Assembly: GCF_021130785.1 (NCBI RefSeq)
Contig: NC_060210.1
Location: forward strand, 183,922,001 to 183,986,000
Direction of reading: 5' to 3'
DNA: 64,000 bases
Source of the DNA: Homalodisca vitripennis
Taxonomy: Eukaryota > Arthropoda > Insecta > Hemiptera > Cicadellidae
Position 1 is the first letter of the stretch. The number at the start of each line of letters is the position of its first letter. The position numbers and the translations under genes are program-made. Shown here piece after piece: positions 1 to 12,776 of the stretch. Below the pieces are notes generated by a model. It ran no database searches and had not been told where the DNA came from. It saw nothing but the letters and a program-made list of their open reading frames with translations.

Positions 1-2470
1 TGAATCAAAAATAAAGTATTTAATCTGCTTTGCCAGTGGAGGAAATATATTGCAGCATTGAATGGAGGTCTTGTAAGTCATGTATTTATTACTTATAAAT
101 TGATATACGTATAACACGGCATTTTAATTTTTCAAGTTGTAAACAATGGTTAATTTTTTATTTATTGATTAGAAATATTATTTTGAGGAGAGACACCCTA
201 AAGATCACTTAATTCCAAATAAATTATACTTAAAATGTTTTAAGTCTTCTTTGTTTATTTTTTTAAGTTTTAATTTTTTTCTAAGTAAATTTCCTTTTAG
301 TTTTCATTTGTATTAGTATTACTTTTGGTGACTAATTATTTTTTTTCCCATTTAATAATGATTGGGTATGAAGATGATTGGAGATAATAACCTGACTTAT
401 AGCGCCGCATATTACTACATCAGAGCAGTGGATATATTTTTGTTACCTTTATGTGGCTTATCCATTAGATCAATCCAATCTACCTTTACCTACTACGTAC
501 TCTTAATCCACGCTATCTTATGAAAGCCTTTGAGAGAAACTTCACACTTAAACTTGAAAAAGATACTTCATCTTCCATGTTGAGTGTCGTCTTGACTATT
601 AAGAAGAATCGAAAACTTTGTACTTCATCTTGTCTCTTTACTTCATGATAGATGGCACATTTTCTCCTGCAGCGACGTTATTAGCAATCAGAGCGCGCAC
701 TGAAAAATATTCCTTGCTATTCCATAACTAAACGTATTTATTTCAAAGCCAAAACTACATGCTTATTACCAATATGGATAATTGCAGTTTTTTAAATTCA
801 ACTAAATCTTTTTATCTACGTTAATGTTAGTATTTTACAATTAAAGGTTTCAGAGTTTTTAAATTATTGTATAAAGCTCATTAATACAAATATTCAATTA
901 CACTACATTATAAAATATTGCACTTTCTTTTTTAGATAAATAAATAACTAATCATTTTCCAACAATTCATTTCGAAATAAGTATATTATACCAAAACATT
1001 TTTACCCGCTTAAGTCGAACATCACAACAAACATGTGGGCCAGCTATCACTACATAGGCATGAAAAAATCACAAAATTAATAACATTAATCAAAGAATGA
1101 AGGTCACGATTAATCTGCTCTAAAAAACTAACCACTGATAACTAAACAAGAGCCTATAGTCACGGTAGAATCAATGGCGGCTAATCAGGGAATGGGGATG
1201 GGCTTTTTGTGGGTTTAATCCCCATGAACTTCTATAAACCCATGGATGAAGCAAATTTATTTATTTTATTATTATTTTTGTATTTAGTGAGTTATTAGTG
1301 GTTGCTTATTTACCTCAGAAATATTTCTTTCTGTATTTTATAGTATACATTCTAATAACTGTGTCCTTCTTACTGATTGCGTGTCTAGAAATATTGTTCA
1401 TGGAGTTGATACACACATTGCTGACTTATTTGTGTAACAACGCTTTAGTAAAATGTGTTTATTTTAACGTGAAATGTAGTTGTGTTAAGTTGGTTATCAA
1501 CTTCAAGAAGAGGTCTGATTGCAGGATCTTAAAACGAGTGTTACTGAATTTATGTTTTTCTCAACGATCAAACATTTTCGCAAAATTCTTGTTGCATTCT
1601 GCAATAATCTTTATGCATTCTGCGTTAGATTATGTATAAGACATAAACATTATTACACGGTCATATACTGACCGAAATTAGATTGGGGCCACCGTCTAAT
1701 ACATTTGGATAAATAAATTAATAGTGCCATATAAACAGGTAAAGCTAAAAGTCGTTTTTGATACCTTATTTTATATTGAGCATTAGGTTTATTCAAAAAT
1801 TCTTATTGATTTGATGAAGATGCGTTTAATAAGCAGAATTTATAAAAAGAAGCACACCTGGAAGGTGGCGAATGAAATAGTCAAAGACCAATTGATTGAG
1901 TCTACTGAACTGTGCTTTGAAAGAGGGACTCATTTACTCGCTGGCACTTCACAAGTTTCAAGTCGTCTCTTCCTTTGTACATTTTAAATTATTCTTGATA
2001 AACTCCAATATCCTTCTATTTCCACTTCAAATCTGTATCTGTGTATATACGAATACTTAAGGTAAATTTGTAATAAAAAAATACCAAAATTGACTTTATG
2101 ACGTAATTTTTTATTCTTGCTATCCGTTTTCTTTTTTTGAAGAAACATTTTCATATTCAAATATTACATATTTAACTTTTATTTATTACAAAATTATATA
2201 TTTGTTCAAAACACTAGGCAAATTGTTCACTGAAAGTAGACCTCGACATAAGCTAAGTGAGAAGAAGGAAATATCTTGGTGCAAGTATCAAAGGGACTTT
2301 GCCCTGGTAAAAATGCACTCACATACATAATGTACCAAATTCTGTAATGTAAGCTATTAAGCCTATTTTAGAGGCCTAACTGCAAGTATACACTTAATGA
2401 AATCTAAGTTGTAACGAAATATTGAACAATGTTTTACGGACTAAAAATAACTTTGTAAGTCTCCTTACAT
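1..2470. other. AT-rich intergenic DNA
   Basis: No gene, repeat array or RNA gene could be supported here. The longest open frame (1,298-1,639, plus) begins with GTG rather than ATG and is a hydrophobic low-complexity translation typical of chance ORFs in AT-rich DNA. Confidence 0.6.
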
Positions 2471-2477
2471 TAAAAGT

Positions 2478-2860
2478 ATGTGTACGGGATATCACCATTC
2501 ACTAAAACAGAGGAGCTTTAGGAAGAGTAAAAGTGTTAGAAACGTTATGTTGTCCTGCAGGGATATACTTTATAGTAGAGCTTCAGCACATGTACAGGTT
2601 ATTTTTGGAGGCCAAACAGTTTTGAAGGCAAAAGAGCTAATGAATTGCTTAGAAACACCATTGGACTCAAACGACCGGTCTCGTTGCGTCCCGTTGCTAG
2701 AGGTGTGTGGGCCACCGCATTCTGCAAGAGAGATGTGGTAGACCAACGAACCGATGAGACGGATATATCTCGAGACAGAATATTGCTTTGCGTCGCTTTC
2801 AGTGTGCAGCCGACCATAGTGACCTGTGAAAGTAATAAGTTCATCCTGTCGATTCATTAG
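2478..2860. other. Small GC-richer island with overlapping ORFs on both strands
   Basis: This block is visibly richer in G and C than its flanks and is open for 80-95 codons in several frames on both strands (for example 2,478-2,741 plus and 2,570-2,857 minus). I recognise no domain in any translation. It may be a remnant of a mobile element or an exon, but opposing ORFs of similar length argue against assigning either strand. Confidence 0.25.
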
Positions 2861-4184
2861 TTAAATCAAACAGTTAAACACCTTATCGCTTTTTGGTCAA
2901 TTATTCGCATTCTCATTTTTACTTATATACGCATCCCTTTAAAAATGGTTTGCTATGTTTTATTTTTTGAAACCAACTTTGTTGAGGTAATACACGTATA
3001 CAATCACTATTGATACTCGTATGCAATCTATAAGGATACACTTATTCAATGTAATAACATGACCCAACGAGTTGCGACGAGGTCATAGCGGCGACTAAGT
3101 CCTGAGAGTGATCATGTACCTTTTACATAGATAATGAATATTGGGTTTTCCTAATGAAAGTGTTTTTTTCCTAATTTTTCTTAAGAAACAGGGTTGCCAT
3201 TTATTGACGCTAACGGAATTGGAAACTGTTTAAAGTTTGACTATAAAAACAATCTGATCGATAAAGATGTTTGTGATTTCTATTCTTGCTTAGGGTCCCT
3301 GTCTGGTTTTTCGGTTTTCTTAGTACACAAAGAATTTTTACAAACTGTAAGGGTTTTTTAACCTTGCATTTAATTATGTTAATATGCATTATATCAGTGC
3401 TTCAAATGATATTTAGTTAATTAGAGATATTTCAGATTTCTAGTAGTGTTCATAAATGTTGCCTATTGATAAAACTGTCACATTCATTAGTATTTTTAGT
3501 ACCTACTATAATCCGCCCATAATAAATTGTAAATATAGATGACGAAGCAATAACATGTAATTTACTGTATTATAAGATTAACTCGTGTAACTTGACTTTT
3601 TAAGTTATAAATGGACCACAACGAAAAGTTTTACTTAACTTGAGAATCCAAACCTGGAAAAATGTTCAGATAAAATGAAAAAAAATTACAGTCCATAGTA
3701 ATGTATTTTTAAGGTGTCGGAGAGACAATGGCAGCTGTGAGGTTGATGAACAGAGGTTAAAGTTCAAAGCCAAGTCCCGAGGCACCGCCGAGACAATAAC
3801 TCAGACGTGTGTAGGTTTGGAGTGTCAGGAGGAAATTTGTATTTACATCCGTCACTTTAATAATACGTAAAGCGATGTTTTGCAGTCCTGTGTAACGTGG
3901 GTGTGATAACCTGTTTTGCCTCCACTCTCGGAGAACGTTTGGAGTAGGTCAACATTTGTAGTAGGACGTTTTACTTTTATATTAATACATTGTTTAAAAT
4001 AGTTTGAGATGCATGTAAAGGAGGATAGGAGGCTTTATTCATTTTCAAAGTTTAAAATTTTTATTTTTAATATACCTCTTTTACTTATTATTTCTGCATA
4101 AATGTAACCTTTAGTAGTGGTTATATTTTATTCAATCAAAATTTATGAATGCATCATTCATTATCAAAATGAAACAAAAAATAT

Positions 4185-4262
4185 CTTTATTAAAGAGACG
4201 AAGTTAGGGCTTTTAAGCCCTCTATACCACCCAACCTCATATCGTATAAAAATAATTTAAAA
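4185..4262 (-). mobile_element. Possible 3' tail of a non-LTR retrotransposon
   Basis: On the minus strand this reads as a short hairpin (AGGGCTT, TT, AAGCCCT) followed by a CTAACTTCGTCTC phrase and an AATAAAGA signal. That arrangement resembles the 3' ends of LINE families seen in many arthropod genomes. No coding sequence is attached, so this would be a very short 5'-truncated copy. The assignment rests on remembered resemblance only. Confidence 0.3.
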
Positions 4263-6839
4263 TAGTCTGTTACAATTGCGGTAAATGATGAACTTATACT
4301 TTAAACAGAAAATAAAAATTGCTTAAATTATATAAAAGTAAATAAACTTAGAGTATAAATGTACATATTTAAATGTATTCTAAACTTAAAATACAAAAGA
4401 AAAAGTTTAGATATTAAATACAAGAAAATTCGAAATGCAGAATAAAGAGCAAAAACATTTGAATAGAAGGATCAAAAACGTGTCCCGAAATATTTTAAAA
4501 TTCTAAACACTTCTAGTATTCATGTTTTATGTCAATCTTTGAGTTACAGCAAACAAAAGTAGACACTTTAGCTGAAGTTTGTCAAAGACTAACACATGCA
4601 AACATCATAGACTAAAAGTAGTGGACAAGAGCAGGAATTAGTCGCTATTTGACTGAAGTATGTTTCCGAGAGCTACATGATTATATAATTGTTTTGTTCG
4701 GGGCAACAATAAAAACTCAACTTTAGTACTGTAAGTGAAATTAAAAGGCCGAAGGTAGACATTTTCAGACCGAAATAGGCTTCTTATCAAACTTGTGTGT
4801 AGGCTTGTATATTTTCCTCATCAGAACTACTTGGCAAACTCAACTAATGCACTTGAATTGTCTTAGAGTGGAAGTATATGGCAATAGCTGGAATTGGATG
4901 CTTTTTTATTGAAGTAATTTTTGGAAAACTAAGTATTTGTATTTTCAGGTTTAGGCACATATGGTAAACTCAGCCCGTTATAAATATAACCAGAAATGTT
5001 CATACAGGGGTTAAACCTGTTTTAAGATGTGTTACCTTAACATCTGCTTCTCTTAAGCATTGAAACTAAAATCATATATAACTAATGAATGCTTACTTTT
5101 GTTTGAAAATGTTTTTAAGGCTCTATCATATTACTTCAAAAATATTTTTAAAATGGTCTATGAACATTTATTCATAAAAATGAAAAATGTTTGAATACTT
5201 GTTATACATTATATACCAGTGTACCAGAATAACGCTGGAGTTTTCATTTCTAGGAATACTTGATGAGCCAATGAGGCTAACAACGAAAAGTAATTTACTG
5301 GCACCCATAATAGCTGTCTGGATCCGAGGTTTAATTAAGTTAAAATATTCCACACATTGCAGTAAAAAAGAGAAACAGTTCTCCGCTTGGATTTGTGCCT
5401 GACTGTAGAGCAGGAGAGGCCTATTGGCCACATTAATCAAGACAGTCGCGTTTGTAACACCCAGAATTCCTATCCAGTCCACTTTCTCTCCAAACATTTA
5501 TTTCGTAATCAGGCTCTTTTTTAAATACTGAAGGTTGATCACATATTTTCCTCTAGTATAACTTTTTTAATAATGGAATAAAAGCAAATTGATACAGTAG
5601 ACATTTATTTTGTTCTTTTTGTAACGTGAGAATGACATGTTGAAATTTTATTTAACGGTTATCGATACTTAAGTTCAATCTGGGCTATTAAATAAATAAT
5701 GATGATTTGAAAGGATGATAGGATTTTGAACATTAACTATTGCTATGTGTTACGTAAAATACAGAGGAAAACTACGTTTCGAGGATTGGAATCTATATTT
5801 TTCTTTATTCGTCAAAATGTTTAATCAAAACATTTATGTCGAGTTCTTGTTGCTGAGAAGTGAAATCGCTTGGTTTAACCAGTTAATTTATTACTTTTAC
5901 ACCTAAAAAAGCGCGTATATTTCATTCCTAGAAACCAATTGATATTCATTTAACCATTGAAAACAAAATGAAACACATTATATACAAAACTGTAACAAAC
6001 ATAATTAAATGTTTATAACATTTTTTTGATATATTCTTTTTTTCTTTATAAAATCAATGGGTTAATTAATCTGTTTATACTCCATGAGTTTCCATTTCAT
6101 GAGATACTCACAATGAATAAGTGTTTTTCTTGAAATACTATTATGATTTTCATAAAACGCTTTAATTGATGCTAATAAATGAATAAGAAAATAACACGCT
6201 CTATTATGACGTTTGTAATACCAACTACGTATCACGACATATAACTGTATATCTCATTTATCATTAATTAAAGTCCAGTATGTTAGAATCACCTACATTC
6301 ATCTATTTAATTTGCTCTCCCTAATTTGTATATTGTTCGCTAGTTATTGCACAATGATATATAGTCAAACTTCAAACTCCTTCAAAATATTTACGGGGTT
6401 TACATAAGGTAAATAATATGGAACACCTTATTACTGACTTACAAATTAGTTGCTTTTTAGTATGTGTCCATATAATAAAATTTACTTTTATTATAGCTAG
6501 CTTTCGGTTTTAACGGCCATCTTGGAATTTTATAATATCCCACACAATATCAATGCTATGTGTGCTATGGAATTCTAACTCACACATATAATACACGTAT
6601 TGTGTTAAGGGTACATCCTTACCTATCCTAAACTCGGTTGCTTCCATTATTAAACCACTCCTACATACAGTAATATGGAAATTTCACTACGAATAATTAT
6701 TTTCTCAATAGGTATTGTTGAACTTTAGCTATAGCTTAGCCTACCTTACAATTTACTATTCATCTATTAATTTACACCGACCATTCGATGCATAATTTTG
6801 GAACTTATTATTAAGGAAACAAATAACTGAGCATTCGTT

Positions 6840-7470
6840 ATAGACAGGACTCGTGATCCTGCAGGCATAGAAATAATGTAGTCTTAAGTGGAGGTACGGA
6901 AGTCTATACAATCCCCGGAGACTATATATTTGCATACATACTGTTATTTAGGGAGCTCACATATTAAATCATGAACTATAGAATAAGACTTTCCCCAGGA
7001 GGGTTTTATATCTTCCAGTTGAACCAACACTGGGTACAGCAAATATCAATGTGTCACTTAAATCTGGGCAACCTTATGGACGTCCAGGAGCGGAACATCA
7101 CTAACTTCAAATGTCGAGATTCTGGAGCGCAAGGATATCTCGATAGGTCTAGTCTACTGCGAGAGATAACTATTGGAATTGGTAGGTTTTTTAATAAGAA
7201 TCAAAGATTCTTGCCATCCTAGACATAAGGGTTTGCCACGCTCTGCCTGCTTTTACCGGAAAGACTGTTCAGAGCTGGATGCTTCTTTTTCCGAGAGGAC
7301 ATGACTTGAGATTAGTGCCCTAAGCTTTTGCTTATAAATGTTTACAGGAGGCGGCCCTTCAAACTTACCCATCTAGAATATACTGTCACCCCGGAAACAG
7401 CGCAAAGGCCCTTATAGGACTAGATGAAATTCTCTAAGGTACTTGTCATAATATACAAAAATAAAAACAA
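6840..7470 (+). other. GC-richer island with an 83-codon ORF of unknown function
   Basis: The stretch has less biased base composition than its surroundings and contains an ATG-initiated ORF at 6,971-7,222. The translation has no motif I recognise and no signal peptide. Sequence of similar composition continues to about 7,470 without an open frame. It could be an isolated exon or a decayed mobile-element fragment. Confidence 0.2.
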
Positions 7471-10070
7471 TAAAATATGACTTTTAGTTTATTTGCGACC
7501 AGCGAACCAAATGCTAGAACATTTCATTTCTGTATTTTTTTCCGCACTGTATCTTTAACACGAACTGACCTGTGCATTTTAAATTTATGTAACCATGATG
7601 AAAAGAAGAAAAACACAGATTGTGACATAGTACATCTAGGAATAAACCTGATACTTCCATGCTAACTTGGCGTAACTAGACACGTGGTGTGGATCATATT
7701 TTGTATTAAACACTAAGAAGTATAAAGTGTAATAAAATGTTAAATAAAATAACTTTTTTGCAGTATGCATAGTGCTGAATTATCAATAAGCCTTTTCAAA
7801 GTTAAGTTCAATAGTACTGCACTTTAATTCTGTGCGATTAAATATAGAACTTTTGAAATTATGCTCCACTATTATATATTTTTCTTAGATACTCAATGGC
7901 TGAGTTGTTAACGTTAACTTCCACGAGAGTTTATGTTTATGTGCACAGGGATATGTTCAGCATAGAAATATTTATTCAGAATTTAATACTGTGAGTTTCG
8001 ATAGCGTACGTTGTTGTATATGTATTAAGACGCAACCTGCATTTTTATTGCTAAACATTCATATCAGATGTGACGTTAGAATAAAACCTGTGGCATGCCT
8101 CTAAGGTAGACATAAATGTAGAGGGTTTTCTGACTTCCTATTCCTATGGTTGTTTTAAGGGTTGTCGCCCTACAGGAATTAATGTTTGCACCTCTTGAAT
8201 CCCATTGTCAAGATTCTAACCATATTCTATGAAAAACTGATAAACAACCATTAGATTGCTTCCATTAAGACAAATCTTTAACGTGCCTTAGCTTTAGCGA
8301 GTTTAATTTCTCCCCACTTGAAATTCCCAAACTCTTGACACTGAATTGTGTGTTATCCAATAAAAATCAAAAAGAAATAATTACTATTTTCCACCCATTT
8401 TCCGTAGTTTTCAACTCATATTAATCCTTAAAATTGCATTCAAACTATTGCAGAAGGTTTCAGTAATTGAAAAGCATTCCAAAAATCCCTTCTATGGAAG
8501 GATAACAGGATTCTACAGTTTTTCAATTGTTATGTATTAAACTGATATGAAGATGTTTCGAGGTTTGGTTACTACCCTTTCCTTACTATAAAAATGCTAA
8601 AGGTCATACAGATTATAATTCGGAAACATGATAAAGAACTAACAAAATAAAAACTGATAATACACTGTACAGCAAAAATGTTAAAATACGCCCAAAATCC
8701 AACACAAAGTACAAGCAATAATCTACCGACAGCCACCGTACTTCCCTCGGGGACCTGGGTCGCTCGTCAGTCACTCTTTACACTGTCCTGGCACCTGACT
8801 TTCCCGTCCTTACAGGATATATGCTAATAACTCTAAACTTCATTTATTCTTATGTTACATAGAAATATGACATATGGTTTTCATGCCATAGTAAATATGG
8901 TGCAATAAAAATATAAGAGTTTATCTATTCAAATATTTGTAATAATTTATAAGAAACCTATCAAGACTGTGATAATAATAATTAAATGTTTATTTTACTG
9001 TTTAATAATCTCCCGCATCCAATATATCATTTATGGAAAATTTTATTCACTGAGGGAAAATTATGGTTCAGAGTAAAATTAATTTGGATTATTGACAAAC
9101 AGATTTATATCGTGAACTTTCTTGAACCTGACAAGTTTTCCACGGTCGAAGCAGATAGAAGTATAGGAGAAAATATAATTTGGTTTGTACTGTAAAAACT
9201 TCGCAGCCGGGTAAACGACCTTCCCTCGTGAGTAATGGAAGATTTCCTGCAGTAAAAGCAAACGTAAGTACCAGACTGAAACTTACTGTCATTGTGGAAA
9301 GAACTGGGAAGGTTTTCACACCTCCCTCAATCATTTTCTTTCCTTAGCTAAATGTTTTGTTTTCTTTCTTAAACTAACATGTTTACTAAATATTTTTTTC
9401 TAAAATTAATTTATAAATTAAGCCATTTAATTTAAAACCTATGAAATAAAATGTTTTAAATATAAAAATTTCAATTCACTTATATATGAGGAATGTTAAT
9501 ATTATTTTATAAATAATTTGATATACGGTCAAATATAATTGGTACCAGTTGTTATGCTTAGAAAAGTATGTTATTGTAATACAAAATATGTAAAAATAGT
9601 AGCACATATCTGTAAATCTATACGGGTAAGATGTAAAAGAAATCCAAACGTTTTCGTTTTTAGGGTAAAAATCTATAGAAATCTATTTGTATTAACAGTT
9701 TTATAGAAGAATATTTTTTGTTGTCTAAATAGCCTATACGATATAGATATAAATTTATACAAAAAATTACCTTATTTTGTAACAATACATTTACTTAGCG
9801 ACAAGAATTTCTATAATAATTCAAATTAGTTTTAATTTTCTTTGTTGAAAAATGCAGTTAATACCGTGTCTACATATTATTCATACAGTGTATAAACATT
9901 ATAAACACAATGTCTAAACAATATCAACAAAGTGTCTAAACAATGTTAACAGAATATCTTGAAATATTTCGGCCTCACTATGGAGAGTTATACTCAGTCA
10001 GCAGGTAGTAAACATGTATCAACATTTTTCGTCCAATAACACAATTTGATGTAAATTTTGTAATAAAAAA

Positions 10071-12025
10071 AAAACGAAGCGCTTTCGGAAATATTGGAGT
10101 ACGAGTCACTATTGTTATCACTGTGTCTTGTGCTGACAGCATATCAACTGCGGTGCTCTGACCGCAGTGCTGCTGATGCATGAAGAGTTCTACTGTGACA
10201 TTATGAAAGCAGTGCTTTTCCAAATATCGGAGTATGGGTCACTGTTGTTATCCCAGCATATTGTGCTGACAGCATATCAACTGCGGTGCTCTGACCGCAG
10301 TGCTGCTGATGCATGAAGAGTTCTACTGTGACATTATGAAAGCAGTGCTTTTCCAAATATCGGAGTATGGGTCACTGTTGTTATCCTAGCATATTGTGCT
10401 GACAGCATATCAACTGCGGTGCTCTGACCGCAGTGCTGCTGATGCATGAAGAGTTCTACTGTGACATTATGAAAGCAGTGCTTTTCCAAATATCGGAGTA
10501 TGGGTCACTGTTGTTATCCCAGCATATTGTGCTGACAGCATATCAACTGCGGTGCTCTGACCGCTGTGTTACTGATGCATGAAGAGTTCTACTGTGACAT
10601 TATGAAAGCAGTGCTTTTCCAAATATCGGAGTATGGGTCACTGTTGTTATCCCAGCATATTGTGCTGACAGCATATCAACTGCGGTGCTCTGACCGCAGT
10701 GCTGCTGATGCATGAAGAGTTCTACTGTGACATTATGAAAGCAGTGCTTTTCCAAATATCGGAGTATGGGTCACTGTTGTTATCCCAGCATATTGTGCTG
10801 ACAGCATATCAACTGCGGTGCTCTGACCGCAGTGCTGCTGATGCATGAAGAGTTCTACTGTGACATTATGAAAGCAGTGCTTTTCCAAATATCGGAGTAT
10901 GGGTCACTGTTGTTATCCCAGCATATTGTGCTGACAGCATATCAACTGCAGTTCTCTGACCGCAGTGTTACTGATGCATGAGGAGTTCTACTGTGACATT
11001 ATGAAAGCAGTGCTTTTCCAAATATCGGAGTATGGGTCACTGTTGTTATCCCAGCATATTGTGCTGACAGCATATCAACTGCGGTGCTCTGACCGCAGTG
11101 CTGCTGATGCATGAGGAGTTCTACTGTGACATTATGAAAGCAGTGCTTTTCCAAATATCGGAGTATGGGTCACTGTTGTTATCCCAGCATATTGTGCTGA
11201 CAGCATATCAACTGCGGTGCTCTGACCGCAGTGCTGCTGATGCATGAAGAGTTCTACTGTGACATTATGAAAGCAGTGCTTTTCCAAATATCGGAGTATG
11301 GGTCACTGTTGTTATCCTAGCATATTGTGCTGACAGCATATCAACTGCAGTTCTCTGACCGCAGTGTTACTGATGCATGAAGAGTTCTACTGTGACATTA
11401 TGAAAGCAGTGCTTTTCCAAATATCGGAGTATGGGTCACTGTTTTTATCCTAGCATATTGTGCTGACAGCATATCAACTGCAGTTCTCTGACCGCAGTGT
11501 TACTGATGCATGAAGAGTTCTACTGTGACATTATGAAAGCAGTGCTTTTCCAAATATCGGAGTATGGGTCACTGTTGTTATCCTAGCATATTGTGCTGAC
11601 AGCATATCAACTGCAGTTCTCTGACCGCAGTGTTACTGATGCATGAAGAGTTCTACTGTGACATTATGAAAGCAGTGCTTTTCCAAATATCGGAGTATGG
11701 GTCACTGTTGTTATCCTAGCATATTGTGCTGACAGCATATCAACTGCGGTGCTCTGACCGCAGTGCTGCTGATGCATGAAGAGTTCTACTGTGACATTAT
11801 GAAAGCAGTGCTTTTCCAAATATCGGAGTATGGGTCACTGTTGTTATCCCAGCATATTGTGCTGACAGCATATCAACTGCGGTTCTCTGACCGCAGTGTT
11901 ACTGCTGCATGAAGAGTTCTACTGTGACATTATGAAAGCAGTGCTTTTCCAAATATCGGAGTATGGGTCACTGTTGTTATCCCAGCATATTGTGCTGACA
12001 GCATATCAACTGCGGTGCTCTGACC
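10071..12025. repeat. Satellite array, 133-bp monomer, about 15 copies
   Basis: The phrase TGCTGACAGCATATCAACTG recurs at 10,131, 10,264, 10,397, 10,530 and onward every 133 bp to about 12,000. The first monomer (10,071-10,190) is clearly diverged; the rest differ by a few substitutions. Each standard monomer contains ACTGCGGT, a 6-nt spacer and ACCGCAGT, an 8-bp stem able to form a hairpin or cruciform. A variant monomer with CTGCAGTTCTCTGACCGCAG and GTTACTGATG recurs in the second half of the array, so monomer types are not randomly mixed. The array ends abruptly at CTGACC near 12,025. The ORFs crossing it are products of the periodicity, not genes. Confidence 0.95.
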
Positions 12026-12497
12026 AGTACTATCGAGACATAAAATAGCTCCTCGTAATTGTTTTTGTAAAAACCACCTTATATTCTGAAATAAAAATAT
12101 GCGTTACTTAAATGAATTATTTGTTGAATTATAAGTAATGTTCAACCATTATATAAAGAAGATTAAGTTCGTGAATGAAATTATATTACTTAGAACACTT
12201 TTTATGAATATTTTACTATTGAAAAAGGGTTGTTGTTAATTATCGATGTTATTACCTTCAACATATGGATGGGATCTACAAATTTGACATATATTGTGTG
12301 AACACTATCCCCTACAAATGAAAACAGAAGATATTCATAATTTAAGCTTCTTTTAAAGATCTTTAGATTCTATTCCTCAAATAAAGTTTTTTTTAATTAT
12401 TCTTTTGAATCACAATGTCTAGATAAAAACGATTTTACGACGTAAAAATAATAGGCGTTATTTTAGACTCTAAAACAACACTAACCTTAATTTAAAA

Positions 12498-12524
12498 GAC
12501 CACAGGGGAAAAAGGGGGAATGTC
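12498..12524 (+). repeat. Left terminal inverted repeat
   Basis: This 27-bp end matches the reverse complement of 15,025-15,050 with a single A-run length difference. It is strongly purine-rich (runs of G and A) on the plus strand. Confidence 0.85.
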
Positions 12525-12776
12525 CATAAAAATATTTTTTCTGGTTTTAATGTATTTGAATTCCTTGGAAGATAATACATGGAATGGTATTACTAACAAT
12601 GGCAAAAAGGTTCAATGTCCAAAGATATAATGCATAATCGTATTAGAAAACAGGTGAAGAAAGAGGGCTGTCCATTGTAAAAGGTAAAAAGGTTATTGCA
12701 TCATCCAACATAACCTTAAATAGTGCTTGCATTTTATTGTGTGTTTTGGTTGTGCTAAAATAGTTTGTTTTTAACA

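Larger units (their letters stand above)
2861..10070. other. AT-rich intergenic DNA
   Basis: Mostly featureless AT-rich sequence; the two places worth separate entries are a possible LINE tail near 4,190 and an island at 6,840-7,470. A GC-richer patch at 8,720-8,820 and another at 9,195-9,345 show no recognisable coding. Just before the satellite (9,900-9,960) there is a short imperfect reiteration of an ACAATGTCTAAACAAT-like phrase. Confidence 0.5.

Noticed and set aside
1298..1639. 113-codon plus-strand open frame
   Set aside because: It starts with GTG, is hydrophobic low-complexity and shows no domain; chance open frames are common in DNA this AT-rich.
9978..10223. 81-codon minus-strand frame in the satellite
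   Set aside because: It runs into the tandem array and exists because the first two monomers lack stops in that frame.
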